Part shown: positions 1 to 7,994 of the stretch, piece by piece
How the letters are laid out: each line of letters starts with the position of its first letter
Numbering within the stretch: the stretch's first letter is position 1
NCBI RefSeq assembly: GCF_019933155.2
Contig: NZ_CP082944.1
Coordinates: forward strand, 1,614,001-1,678,000
Direction: 5' to 3'
From: Metabacillus dongyingensis
Lineage (GTDB): Bacteria > Bacillota > Bacilli > Bacillales > Bacillaceae
DNA length: 64,000 bases
Notes under the pieces: model-generated
What the model was told of the DNA's origin: nothing
Databases searched by the model: none
What the model saw: only the letters and a program-made list of their open reading frames with translations
Made by a program: the position numbers and the translations under genes

Positions 1-626
1 TCCAGAATCACATGCTCTAAATTCAGACGGGCTCCTTCATGGAGCGCAACTTTCATAATTAAGGAAGCACGGCGAGTATCGATTGCGCCAACAAGCGGGA
101 TAACGGCGATGCCATCGGCAATCGGCACAACAGGAACAGATAATTCTTCAAGTGCCGAATAAGCGATCGCCATTAATTCATTGGTATGATTTTCATAAAC
201 ATTGCTGATTACACTGCACGCCTTATCAAGGAGGGGATCGATTATTTTTGATACATCAAGCATCGTAATGGCTGAAAAATTGTTTTTATGGAGCTCCTCA
301 GTGAGAGTATCCCATAATGCAGTACGGTAAGCAGCAATTGCACGCAGACATTGGCTTAACGGAACATCAAAATGGATCGCCCGCATAGAAAGTTTCATGC
401 TCCAATTCTTCACATTATCATTTTTTACAGACTCTTTTTCTCCGCATAAAGCCTGCCCTAAATATCCAATCAGTTCTTCACGTAATGCGATGCGTTCTTC
501 TAATGGAAAACCGGATTCTTCCAGCTGCTGTGTATGCTGTGAATCTTGAACCTTTGGTATATTCAGCGTTATCTGCCATGCGTTTTCCTGTATTTTATGA
601 CCGATATAATGCAGCTCTTCCTTCAT
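1..626 (-). CDS. RsbR-type STAS-domain stressosome protein (C-terminus cut by window edge)
   Basis: The reverse strand encodes at least 208 residues from ATG at 626, preceded by AAAGGAGA about 12 nt upstream. The first ~130 residues look like the helical N-terminal sensor region of RsbR paralogues. The end of the visible part, VPIADGIAVIPLVGAIDTRR, matches the start of the STAS domain of RsbR-family stressosome proteins, which scaffold RsbT and control the sigma-B general stress response in Bacillus. The rest of the STAS domain, including the phosphorylatable Thr region, lies outside the window. No rsbS, rsbT or rsbU is visible, so this is probably one of the dispersed RsbR paralogues. Family call from motif and layout; which paralogue it is cannot be said. 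Confidence 0.8.
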   Translation of the reverse strand, partial: MKEELHYIGHKIQENAWQITLNIPKVQDSQHTQQLEESGFPLEERIALREELIGYLGQALCGEKESVKNDNVKNWSMKLSMRAIHFDVPLSQCLRAIAAYRTALWDTLTEELHKNNFSAITMLDVSKIIDPLLDKACSVISNVYENHTNELMAIAYSALEELSVPVVPIADGIAVIPLVGAIDTRRASLIMKVALHEGARLNLEHVIL

Positions 627-752
627 TAAGTACTATTTCTCCTTTTGAAACTCAGATAGGTTAAGTATAAAAGATTCTTGAGTGAAAAGACAGGAGGCGA
701 ACGAGGAATTAAAAAAATACATAGCTTGTCCCAAAATTGAATGCTGTTCATA

Positions 753-1427
753 TATGAGTACCCAAAGAGGTGGGAGTAAGAAAATGAGGGAATCAAAAGG
801 CTTCTATGAGTACTCAAATAGGTGAGAATAAGAAAATGAGGGAATCAAAAGGCTACTATGAGTACCAAAAGAGGTGAGAATAAGAAAATGAGGGAATCAA
901 AAGGCTTCTATGAGTACTCAAAGAGGTGAGAATAAGAAAATGAGGGAATCAAAAGGCTTCTATGAGTACCCAAAGAGGTGAGAATAAGAAAATGAGGGAA
1001 TCAAAAGGCTACTATGAGTACCAAAAGAGGTGAGAATAAGAAAATGAGGGAATCAAAAGGCTTCTATGAGTACTCAAAGAGGTGAGAATAAGAAAATGAG
1101 GGAATCAAAAGGCTTCTATGAGTACCCAAAGAGGTGAGAATAAGAAAATGAGGGAATCAAAAGGCTTCTATGAGTACTCAAAAAGGTGAGAATAAGAAAA
1201 TGAGGGAATCAAAAGGCTTCTATGAGTACTCAAAAAGGTGAGAATAAGAAAATGAGGGAATCAAAAGGCTTCTATGAGTACTCAAATAGGTGAGGATAAG
1301 AAAATGAGGGAATCAAAAGGCTTCTATGAGTACTCAAATAGGTGAGAATAAGAAAATGAGGGAATCAAAAGGCTTCTATGAGTACTCAAATAGGTGAGGA
1401 TAAGAAAATGGGGTCTTATTCATCCTC
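753..1427. repeat. Tandem array of 52-bp repeats, each with a 13-codon mini-ORF
   Basis: Thirteen units start every 52 bp from 753 (805, 857 and so on to 1377), with two degenerate partial copies to about 1490. Units differ by only a few bases. On the + strand the sequence from 784 reads MRESKGFYEYSNR then TGA, and an ATG recurs every 52 bp to 1356. That makes twelve intact 13-codon ORFs ending YSNR, YQKR, YSKR or YPKR. The AGGTGA spanning each stop is a plausible ribosome binding site for the next ATG 10 nt on. The three-unit pattern at 857-1012 is repeated at 1013-1168. There are no unique spacers, so this is not a CRISPR array. Whether the peptides are made is unknown. Confidence 0.92.
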
Positions 1428-1519
1428 TATGAGTACCTAAAGAAGTAAAAAAAGAAATTGGGGTCATCAAACAATTTCTATGAGCACCCCAAAAAAACAA
1501 AATTTGAAAAGAGATAGTT

Positions 1520-2590
1520 TTAAATAGATTCCGTTTTATTAGCAATCCTCTCAATGATCTCCCCAAGCTCATCCGGCCGGTGAAACTCAATCGGCGAGAC
1601 ACCTTTCTCAAACTGAATCGTATCCGCTTCAACCAGCAGCACATACCGTCCATTGATCTTACCTAGGTGAATGTTCTCCCCAAAGTCGGCAAGCAATCCT
1701 TTAATAGACGTTTCACCAAGCTTCATTTTCAGCTCAGCTTCAGGAGTGTGTTCAACAATCTGAGCTGCAGCTTCAATCACTTGGTGCGTGTCTAATCGCT
1801 CTTGAATTTCGCGCTTTTCGCTTGCTTCCCAAATTTCCATGTCATGTTCGAACTGCTGGCGCTCCTGGCTGTTTTCCTCGTAGGTTTCGAGGACATGCTC
1901 CTGGACCATGCTCATCACTTGGGTTTTCATGATTTCGGGCATGGATTCTCCGTATTCGACGAATTTTAAGAAGTCTTCAAAGTAGCGGGCGTGTGAGGCC
2001 TGATGAATTTTCAGCTCGCCCGGCTCTGTCATACCTTCCTCAGGCATATGCGGGTACTGGATTGATTTCATGTTTTTTGTTGTGATCGCCATTTGCACGT
2101 TGCGGATGAGCGTGGATTCATCAGAGATTGAAGCAACTTTTGGTTCAAAATCACATTTTAAGATGAACAAAAAAGTATCTTCAAAGTACTTTTCTGGAGT
2201 GGCGGAAAGAACTAGAAATGCCCCGCCGCGAACTGCGCTTGCATCTAAATAAGCCCCGACAAATCGTTCGCTGGCTTCTTTAAACGATTCTTTTGTATCA
2301 GCAGTCAGCGCTTTGTGGAAAAGGTTGTAGTTCGGATTAGAATCCAGCTCATAGCCTGGCTCAACGACAAAGTGGCCAAGCTTCGTCGGAACCTGTTCGC
2401 TGCGCGGATGCTTCTCGACTTTGCGCTTGACGATTTTCTTCAATTCGCCGTCCAAAAAGTCTTTCAGTGCGTTTCCTTCGTATTCTTCTGTTGTTAATGT
2501 TTGAAAATGCTTGTATTGTTTATTGGCATTCTCCTCTTTGCCATCCACTTGGATAAGGTAAAAAGAGAGATAGTTAATGTTGAATTCCAT
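1520..2590 (-). CDS. Uncharacterised 356-residue protein, possibly DUF3900 family
   Basis: The ORF starts at ATG 2590 behind AGGTGA and encodes a soluble acidic protein without signal peptide or membrane segment. The N-terminus (MEFNINYLSFYLIQVDG) and overall size resemble a Bacillus family of unknown function that I recall as DUF3900; that assignment is from memory and could be wrong. The middle (about residues 90-190) is mixed alpha/beta, and residues 195-300 look helical and charged. The C-terminus carries a short beta-rich segment, KINGRYVLLVEADTIQFEKG. No catalytic motif is evident. It stands alone: the array follows its 3' end and a divergent non-coding RNA promoter lies upstream. Confidence 0.7.
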   Translation of the reverse strand: MEFNINYLSFYLIQVDGKEENANKQYKHFQTLTTEEYEGNALKDFLDGELKKIVKRKVEKHPRSEQVPTKLGHFVVEPGYELDSNPNYNLFHKALTADTKESFKEASERFVGAYLDASAVRGGAFLVLSATPEKYFEDTFLFILKCDFEPKVASISDESTLIRNVQMAITTKNMKSIQYPHMPEEGMTEPGELKIHQASHARYFEDFLKFVEYGESMPEIMKTQVMSMVQEHVLETYEENSQERQQFEHDMEIWEASEKREIQERLDTHQVIEAAAQIVEHTPEAELKMKLGETSIKGLLADFGENIHLGKINGRYVLLVEADTIQFEKGVSPIEFHRPDELGEIIERIANKTESI

Positions 2591-2713
2591 AGATTCACCT
2601 GCTTCTTTTTCAGTTCCTCAAGTGTAAAAGATTGGACTAAAGCAGTCAATCTATTACACTATTTTTATCAAAAGAAGAAGAGGAGAAAATAGATAGAATT
2701 TTCAATTAAAATA

Positions 2714-2742
2714 TTGCAATTTTTTCCGGTTATGTGTATAAT
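2714..2742 (+). promoter_or_regulatory. Strong sigma-A promoter for the 6S-like RNA
   Basis: TTGCAA (2714-2719) and TATAAT (2737-2742) are separated by exactly 17 bp, with TGTG just before the -10. The predicted start is near 2748-2750. No ORF with a ribosome binding site follows before the terminator at 2873, so it drives a short non-coding transcript. Confidence 0.75.
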
Positions 2743-2747
2743 CCTCT

Positions 2748-2910
2748 TAACTAAACGTATTTCACGCCTAAAGAGTTAGCCCTCTTGTGTTCCGTGATCT
2801 AGTTTATAACCAGCTTGAATAGGATTTTTATAATCTGCTGAATTGTCTTTGGAAGAGCTTATTAACGTTGACAAAAGCCAGCTGCCTTTAGTGTGCAGCT
2901 GGCTTTTTTA
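2748..2910 (+). ncRNA. Candidate 6S RNA (SsrS/BsrA-BsrB type)
   Basis: A transcript of about 160 nt is bounded by a consensus promoter and a strong intrinsic terminator and has no credible ORF. AACGT at 2754-2758 can pair with ACGTT at 2865-2869, bringing the ends together as in 6S RNA. The 5' half contains GATCTAGTTTATAACCAGC. The core AGTTT-AACC resembles the region copied into product RNAs in B. subtilis 6S-1 and 6S-2, as I remember their sequences. CAGC/GCTG and GATT/AATC can form the apical stem. 6S RNA binds housekeeping RNA polymerase as a promoter mimic. A covariance-model search would settle this; another small regulatory RNA is the alternative. Confidence 0.65.
2873..2910 (+). terminator. 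Intrinsic terminator of the 6S-like RNA
   Basis: AAAAGCCAGCTGC pairs with GCAGCTGGCTTTT (13 bp, 9-nt loop), followed by a T run. It separates the RNA from the acyl-CoA dehydrogenase gene at 2937. Confidence 0.9.
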
Positions 2911-2936
2911 TATTTACAATAAAGGGGATGAGGTAA

Positions 2937-4154
2937 ATGATGAACTTTAACTTATCAGAAGAACAAAATGCAGTAAGGAAAATGGTCCGTGATTTCGTAG
3001 ATAAAGAAATTAATCCGAATATTGCAGAGTGGGATTCAGCTGGGCATTTCGAGCCTGCCATATTGAAAAAGCTTGCAGAGCTTGGACTTATGGGAATTTG
3101 TATTCCGGAAGAATACGGCGGCAGCGCCATGGACTACAATACACTTGCAATTGTATGCGAGGAGCTTGAGCGCGGCGATACAGCTTACCGTACAGCTGTT
3201 TCGGTTCATACGGGTTTGAACAGCCTGACGCTGCTGCAATGGGGAAATGAAGAACAAAAGCAGAAATACTTAGTACCGCAAGCGAAAGGCGAAAAGGTTG
3301 GGGCGTTTGGATTAACAGAGCCGAATGCGGGATCTGATGTGGCTGCGCTTCAAACGACTGCAGTTTTAGAAGGTGATTATTACATACTGAACGGTCAGAA
3401 GACGTGGATTTCTTTATGTGATTATGCGGATCATTTCCTCGTGTTTGCCTATACGGATAAAAGCAAAAAACATCATGGCATCTCAGCATTTATTGTCGAA
3501 CGCACAATGCCGGGCTTTAATTCAAAAGCAATCAAAGGCAAGCTTGGGATCCGCGCAGGCAACACAGGAGAAATTTTCTTTGATCATATTAAAGTTCCGA
3601 AAGAAAATCTGCTTGGGCAAGTTGGAGACGGCTTTAAAATTGCGATGTCCGCACTTGATAACGGGCGTTTCACAGTTGCAGCAGGAGCATGCGGGCTCAT
3701 TAAGGCATGTATTGAAGAAAGCGTGAACTACTGTCACGAACGGAAAACGTTCGGAAAAGAAATTGGAAAGCATCAGCTCGTTCAGCAAATGATCGCAAAA
3801 ATGGAAGCTGGCTATCAAATGTCGCGGCTGCTGGTATTCCGTGCAGGCTGCCTGAAAAACGAAGGCAAGCGCAATACGAGAGAAACGTCGCTTGCAAAAT
3901 GGCAGTCCTGTGATTTCGCAAACGAAGCAGCTAACGATGCCGTGCAAATTCACGGGGCATATGGATATTCCAACGAATATCCAGTCGAACGCTTCTTGAG
4001 AAATTCAAAAGCACCAGTCATTTATGAGGGAACAAGAGAGATCCACACGATCATGCAGGCGGAATACGTTTTAGGATACCGTGAAGATAAAGCACTTTCG
4101 AGTATGCTGCCCAGCTGGCCGTTTGAAGAGGCTAAGGAAAAAGTAAAAAGGTAA
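2937..4154 (+). CDS. Acyl-CoA dehydrogenase
   Basis: This 405-residue FAD-dependent flavoenzyme introduces the alpha-beta double bond in acyl-CoA thioesters. The family layout is complete: an N-terminal helical domain, the FAD/substrate segment with GLTEPNAGSDVAAL (about residues 125-138) and GQKTWIS, and the C-terminal helical bundle. VIYEGTREIHTIM near residue 365 carries the catalytic Glu, and IHGAYGYSNEYPVERFLR is the conserved arginine/glycine segment. ATG 2937 follows AAAGGGGATGAGG; an ATG at 2940 is possible. It is monocistronic with its own terminator and more divergent from the two dehydrogenases of the 10.8-20.6 kb operon than those are from each other. Substrate chain length cannot be read from sequence. 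Confidence 0.92.
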   Translation: MMNFNLSEEQNAVRKMVRDFVDKEINPNIAEWDSAGHFEPAILKKLAELGLMGICIPEEYGGSAMDYNTLAIVCEELERGDTAYRTAVSVHTGLNSLTLLQWGNEEQKQKYLVPQAKGEKVGAFGLTEPNAGSDVAALQTTAVLEGDYYILNGQKTWISLCDYADHFLVFAYTDKSKKHHGISAFIVERTMPGFNSKAIKGKLGIRAGNTGEIFFDHIKVPKENLLGQVGDGFKIAMSALDNGRFTVAAGACGLIKACIEESVNYCHERKTFGKEIGKHQLVQQMIAKMEAGYQMSRLLVFRAGCLKNEGKRNTRETSLAKWQSCDFANEAANDAVQIHGAYGYSNEYPVERFLRNSKAPVIYEGTREIHTIMQAEYVLGYREDKALSSMLPSWPFEEAKEKVKR

Positions 4155-4161
4155 ATGTGGA

Positions 4162-4191
4162 AGCCCGCGGCGGATAGCTGCGGGTTTTGTT
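4162..4191 (+). terminator. Terminator after acyl-CoA dehydrogenase
   Basis: CCCGCGGC and GCTGCGGG pair over a GGATA loop with one G-T pair, followed by TTTTGTT. Confidence 0.8.
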
Positions 4192-4285
4192 AATATGTTC
4201 AAATTTTATTAGGTTCCTCTTTGTGCGGCAGGGGTATTGGATCGTTAGGACTTTTTAGGAAATTCACTTTTGTTCACATTTATAC

Positions 4286-4530
4286 GGAATTAAGTTGAAA
4301 AGTCTTGGAATTAATTTGAAAAGTCTTGGAATTAAGATATAAAGTCTCGGAATTAAGTTGAAAAGTCTCGGAATTAAGTTGAAAAGTCTTGGAATTAAGT
4401 TAGAAAGTCTCGGAATTAAATTGGACAGTCTCGGAATTAAATTGGACAGTCTCGGAATTAAGTTAAAAGTCTCGGAATTAAGATATAAAGTCTCGGAATT
4501 ATTTCGAAAAGTACCGGAATTACTTCCGCC
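4286..4530. repeat. 21-bp minisatellite (about 12 copies)
   Basis: GGAATT recurs at 4286, 4307, 4328, 4349, 4370, 4391, 4412, 4433, 4454, 4474, 4495 and 4516. The period is 21 bp, with a single 20-bp unit at 4454. The consensus is GGAATTAAGTTGAAAAGTCT plus C or T. Since 21 is a multiple of 3, repetitive frames stay open on both strands (SLGIKLK on +, LIPRLFN on -). The + frame is broken by TAA in units with ATATAA and neither frame has a good start, so I read it as non-coding. Confidence 0.93.
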
Positions 4531-4670
4531 GCTCCAAAATAATCCAGAACACAAGTCGCAATCACTTTATTTCATAACGGGAACCCTCAAAAGAAAGCAG
4601 GATTCCCCCGATAAATAAAGAAGTAAGTCAGTATCAAATTGGGGTTTTTGTCGAAAGGACGGGCTGCACG

Positions 4671-4991
4671 ATGCATTCACAGACGATGTTTATTGCCGGC
4701 CATGCACGTTTGCCAGCAGGAATGGCTGCAAAAAATGTATATGATATGCTGACCATTACGGTTGAAATTGATAAAAGGTATGCGGTGATTTTGGAAGCGT
4801 CCTGTACACTTGCGACAGAACACGGGAGAGATTTCGTCGGACGCCTGCTTCGCGGCTACAGTCTTTTGCATGGTGTGGATGAAGTTGTTCAGCATGTAAA
4901 AGAAAACTACTGCGGGAAAGCCATTCATGCGATTGTTGCCGCTCTATCAGACCTTCATTTTCAGTATCAGCAGCTGAAATTAGAGAGGTGA
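4671..4991 (+). CDS. DUF3870 domain protein upstream of sigma-54 activator
   Basis: A 106-residue soluble protein beginning at ATG 4671 behind GAAAGGA. MFIAGHARLPAGMAAKNVYD followed by a short alpha/beta domain with RDFVGRLLRGYSLL matches what I know of DUF3870. These small proteins of unknown function are typically encoded just before PAS-sigma-54 activators in Bacillus. Its stop overlaps the start region of the activator gene (stop at 4989-4991, next ATG at 4997), implying one operon and translational coupling. A role as sensory partner or metabolite-binding accessory of the activator is inference only. Confidence 0.75.
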   Translation: MHSQTMFIAGHARLPAGMAAKNVYDMLTITVEIDKRYAVILEASCTLATEHGRDFVGRLLRGYSLLHGVDEVVQHVKENYCGKAIHAIVAALSDLHFQYQQLKLER

Positions 4992-4996
4992 CAGGG

Positions 4997-6682
4997 ATGA
5001 ATGCGAAGATCATTGAACATATTCCTTTTCCATGTATTGTGACGTCAAACAGCCATATCATTTTACACAGCAATGAAGTTGTCCTGAAATTTACCAAGCG
5101 CATTGGCGTTCAAAATATGAAAGTCAGCGAGTTATTTGATGTGTGGGAAGAACTCGAAGGCGGGAAACTGATCCATGCGAGCAGCAATGGCTCAAGCTGT
5201 ATTTTTATGAAGACAAAGCTTGCCGATTCTTCTGACAAGCTCTATATTGGAACCGTTTCCACTGAGCTGATTTCCTTGATAAATGAGCTTAAGGAGTCGA
5301 AGAGGGTCAATCGGGAACTTGATGCAATTATCGAAAATTCATATGACGGCATTTATATTACAGATAAAGAGGGAATTACGTTAAAGACGAATTCAGCGAT
5401 TGAGCGGATAACCGGCATTCCGAAAGATTACTATATCGGGAAAAATGTGAATGCCCTTATTAACCGCGGCATTCTTGAAAATTCAGTCACTCATAAAGTA
5501 TTGGACAAAAAACGGAGTGTTTCCGTCGTTCAGCTGAACCGGGCAGGGAAAGAAACGCTCCTCACCGGCAATCCGGTATTTAACGATAAAGGCGAAATCG
5601 AGAGCATCGTGACAAATATCCGTGATCTCTCAGAGCTTAACGAACTTCAAAGTGCATTGCGGAAAGCTACGAAATTGAATGACAGCTATAAAAAAGAAAT
5701 TGAGAGGTTAAAAGGAAAAAAAGATTTGAACGGAGATGTCGTCATTAAAAGCGAAGAATTGGTCTCCATTTATGAAACGGCTGACAGAGTTGTGGATGTA
5801 GATGCAACAATTTTAATCCTAGGGGAAACCGGAGTCGGCAAGGACGTGCTTGCCCGCTACATTTACAGCAAAAGTGCCCGTGCAGGAAAGGGTGAGTTCA
5901 TTAAAGTGAATTGCGGGGCGATCCCTGCTGATTTGCTTGAATCGGAGCTGTTTGGCTATGAAGCAGGCGCTTTTACGGGAGCGAATAAACATGGGAAACC
6001 AGGCATGTTTGAAATGGCGCACAAGGGTGTCGTGTTTTTGGATGAAATCGGCGAGATGCCGCTAAGTCTTCAGGTAAAGCTGCTGCGTGTCATACAGGAA
6101 AAAGAAATTCAGCGCGTAGGCGGAACTTCACCCAAAAAAGTGGATGTCAGAATCCTTGCCGCCACAAATAAAGATCTTAAGGACATGGTTCAAAACGGAG
6201 AGTTCCGTGAGGATTTATTCTACCGTTTAAATGTTGTCCCGATTCTCATTCCTTCGCTAAGGGACCGAAAAAGCGATATCCTGCCGCTGACGGAGCTTTT
6301 TTTGGAAAAAGCCAACAAAAGGTATGAGAAGAAGAAACGGATGGATACGGCTCTTAAAGATTTTTTTTATACATACAGCTGGCCTGGAAATGTACGGGAG
6401 CTTGCGAATTTAATTGAAAGACTCGTCTTAATCAGCGAAGAGGATTTATTAAAGACCCGGCATCTTCCTTCAGAGTATAAGCGGCAGGAAGGACCCATTC
6501 ATATTTCTAAAATTGTCACATTGAAGGAAGCGGCAGAGCTTGCTGAGGAGAAGATCTTGTCGCTTGCGGTTAAAAAGTACAAAACGACCTATGAAATTGC
6601 TGAAGCTCTAGACAGCAGCCAGCCTACGATTGTGAGAAAGATGAAGAAGTATGGATTGTGTTTCGAACAGCCTGTCCAATAA
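4997..6682 (+). CDS. PAS-domain sigma-54-dependent transcriptional activator
   Basis: A 561-residue bacterial enhancer-binding protein. ATG 4997 is chosen because GAGAGGTG lies 7-8 nt upstream; an in-frame GTG at 4988 would place the ribosome site inside the gene. There is a PAS-like N-terminal segment (about 1-90) and a canonical PAS domain at about 95-210 (AIIENSYDGIYITDKEG). The sigma-54 AAA+ domain follows: Walker A GETGVGKD near 276, GAFTGA near 324 for sigma-54 contact, Walker B VVFLDEIGE, then an arginine-finger region. A short helix-turn-helix ends the protein (TYEIAEALDSSQPTIVRKM). It lacks a response-regulator receiver, so it probably senses a small ligand through PAS, as RocR and BkdR-type activators do. 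The sigma-54 operon at 10801 is the only strong target in the window. Confidence 0.93.
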   Translation: MNAKIIEHIPFPCIVTSNSHIILHSNEVVLKFTKRIGVQNMKVSELFDVWEELEGGKLIHASSNGSSCIFMKTKLADSSDKLYIGTVSTELISLINELKESKRVNRELDAIIENSYDGIYITDKEGITLKTNSAIERITGIPKDYYIGKNVNALINRGILENSVTHKVLDKKRSVSVVQLNRAGKETLLTGNPVFNDKGEIESIVTNIRDLSELNELQSALRKATKLNDSYKKEIERLKGKKDLNGDVVIKSEELVSIYETADRVVDVDATILILGETGVGKDVLARYIYSKSARAGKGEFIKVNCGAIPADLLESELFGYEAGAFTGANKHGKPGMFEMAHKGVVFLDEIGEMPLSLQVKLLRVIQEKEIQRVGGTSPKKVDVRILAATNKDLKDMVQNGEFREDLFYRLNVVPILIPSLRDRKSDILPLTELFLEKANKRYEKKKRMDTALKDFFYTYSWPGNVRELANLIERLVLISEEDLLKTRHLPSEYKRQEGPIHISKIVTLKEAAELAEEKILSLAVKKYKTTYEIAEALDSSQPTIVRKMKKYGLCFEQPVQ

Positions 6683-6795
6683 AACGCCTCCCGAACCCGG
6701 GCAGTCTGCAGGAGAATCCTTCATACAATTGTCGAATATTAGCATATAATCTCGTGGTACAATAAAACATATTGAATCATGAGGAGAGAATACTT

Positions 6796-7338
6796 ATGGA
6801 AGAAACAGCTCGCACAGGCAAGAATTATACAGCGATTATCGTCACACTTTCCCTTGTCGTAAATGCGATTATTCTTGGTTTGTTCTTTTTGCCGATCGGC
6901 TATGGCGGCGAAGTTAAATTTGATATTCATATTTTTCCGCGGATAAATGCCGTACTGAACAGCTTTACGTTTGTTTTTCTAGTCATAGCGCTTGTCTCCA
7001 TTATTAAGAAAAATGTGAAGCTGCATAAAGGCTTTATTTTAGCCGCTTTTACTACGACATTGCTTTTCTGTGTGTCTTATCTGACGTATCACTACATGTC
7101 AGGTGAAACAACGCGTTTTGGCGGAGAAGGTTTCATTCGAAATGTCTATTTCTTCATTCTGATTACACACAGCTTCCTTGCTGCAATCATTGTTCCGCTT
7201 GCCCTGTTCTCACTTGTCTGGGGCTGGACAGGCCAGCTTACAAAGCACCGCAGGATTGTACGCTGGAGTATGCCGATCTGGTTATATGTAAGCTTTACGG
7301 GTGTCATTGTTTACTTGATGATCTCACCGTATTATTGA
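6796..7338 (+). CDS. yozB: DUF420 (YozB/CtaM-like) membrane protein
   Basis: A 180-residue integral membrane protein with about five predicted transmembrane helices (roughly residues 12-32, 50-70, 76-98, 116-140 and 156-176). Conserved-looking histidines sit in HIFPRINA, LHKGF, YLTYHY and THSFLA. The DUF420 family includes YozB of B. subtilis and CtaM of Staphylococcus aureus, the latter needed for maturation of heme-copper oxidase. ATG 6796 has GAGGAGA nine bases upstream, so the upstream in-frame ATG at 6772 is rejected. A role in cytochrome oxidase assembly is inferred from the family; no oxidase genes are nearby. It is monocistronic with its own terminator. Confidence 0.85.
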   Translation: MEETARTGKNYTAIIVTLSLVVNAIILGLFFLPIGYGGEVKFDIHIFPRINAVLNSFTFVFLVIALVSIIKKNVKLHKGFILAAFTTTLLFCVSYLTYHYMSGETTRFGGEGFIRNVYFFILITHSFLAAIIVPLALFSLVWGWTGQLTKHRRIVRWSMPIWLYVSFTGVIVYLMISPYY

Positions 7339-7343
7339 AAAAG

Positions 7344-7370
7344 AGCTCAGCTTGCGCTGAGCTTTTTTTA
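7344..7370 (+). terminator. Terminator after the DUF420 gene
   Basis: AGCTCAGC and GCTGAGCT pair over a TTGC loop, followed by seven T. Confidence 0.93.
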
Positions 7371-7544
7371 TTCATTTTTTTCAATAAATAGATAATCAGT
7401 CTGGGAAATGACGTCCAGTTTCTTCCCATTTTCTCGTACGTTGTCAAAGCCCAGGATACCACCACATAACCCACAAGAAACGTCTTAACGTAGCTTTTTA
7501 ATAGTACTTCGTCGTTAAGTAGTCGTGGCCATAGTATTAAAATG

Positions 7545-7568
7545 TAAAAAACACCCCGAAGGATGTTT
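7545..7568 (-). terminator. Terminator of the YfhD-like gene
   Basis: On the reverse strand AAACATCC-TTCG-GGGTGTTT forms an 8-bp stem (one G-U pair) closed by a UUCG tetraloop and followed by T residues, 11 nt past the stop of the small gene at 7579. Confidence 0.85.
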
Positions 7569-7578
7569 ATCATGTTTC

Positions 7579-7746
7579 TTAATGATCTTCTTGTCTTGTA
7601 ATGATTTCATTTCGTTCTCCACCATCAGCAAGTTCTTCTGAGAATTCATAATCATTTTCATGTTTAGATGAAACTAATTTTGAGGACCGAATTTCTTTTG
7701 AAGACAAGTTGTTGTTAGGAGCAGCTTCTTTATTCATTTTTCCCAT
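7579..7746 (-). CDS. YfhD-like small protein (55 aa)
   Basis: A 55-codon gene on the reverse strand from ATG 7746, with AGGAAGG nine bases upstream and a UUCG terminator directly downstream. The sequence is hydrophilic and ends YEFSEELADGGERNEIITRQ. EFSEELAD is the hallmark of the small YfhD family of Bacillus. The N-terminal part (MGKMNKEAAPNNN) also has the basic, Asn-rich look of YfhD. YfhD function is unknown; the family is confined to spore-formers, so a sporulation or spore-packaging role is possible but unproven. Expression signals at both ends make a real gene likely. Confidence 0.7.
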   Translation of the reverse strand: MGKMNKEAAPNNNLSSKEIRSSKLVSSKHENDYEFSEELADGGERNEIITRQEDH

Positions 7747-7994
7747 TCGATTTCATCCTTCCTCTTTTTTTTAGTATGTGACTAATAATAAAAGGACATT
7801 CAATTTAATAAAATTAGCATCACCAAAGTTTTTATTGCTTAACGGGGTACTGATGCATAGCCATCAAGATAAAAATAAAAAACACACCAAAACGCAAAAA
7901 GGGCTACTTTTTCTGTAAAATCAATAGAAAAAAAGAATTTTTTCGTTAAGGGGATACAAATATATCTTAGCTTGAAGGGCATGTGTCAAACTGA

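Noticed and set aside
753..1490. CRISPR array
   Set aside because: Units are contiguous 52-bp copies with no unique spacers, and no cas genes are nearby.
4264..4554. Protein of LIPRLFN / SLGIKLK repeats
   Set aside because: Frame arises because the repeat unit is 21 bp; no ribosome binding site and the + frame is broken by TAA.
7304..7573. 89-codon reverse-strand ORF between the DUF420 and YfhD-like genes
   Set aside because: Runs through both terminators, lacks a ribosome site and overlaps the DUF420 gene end.
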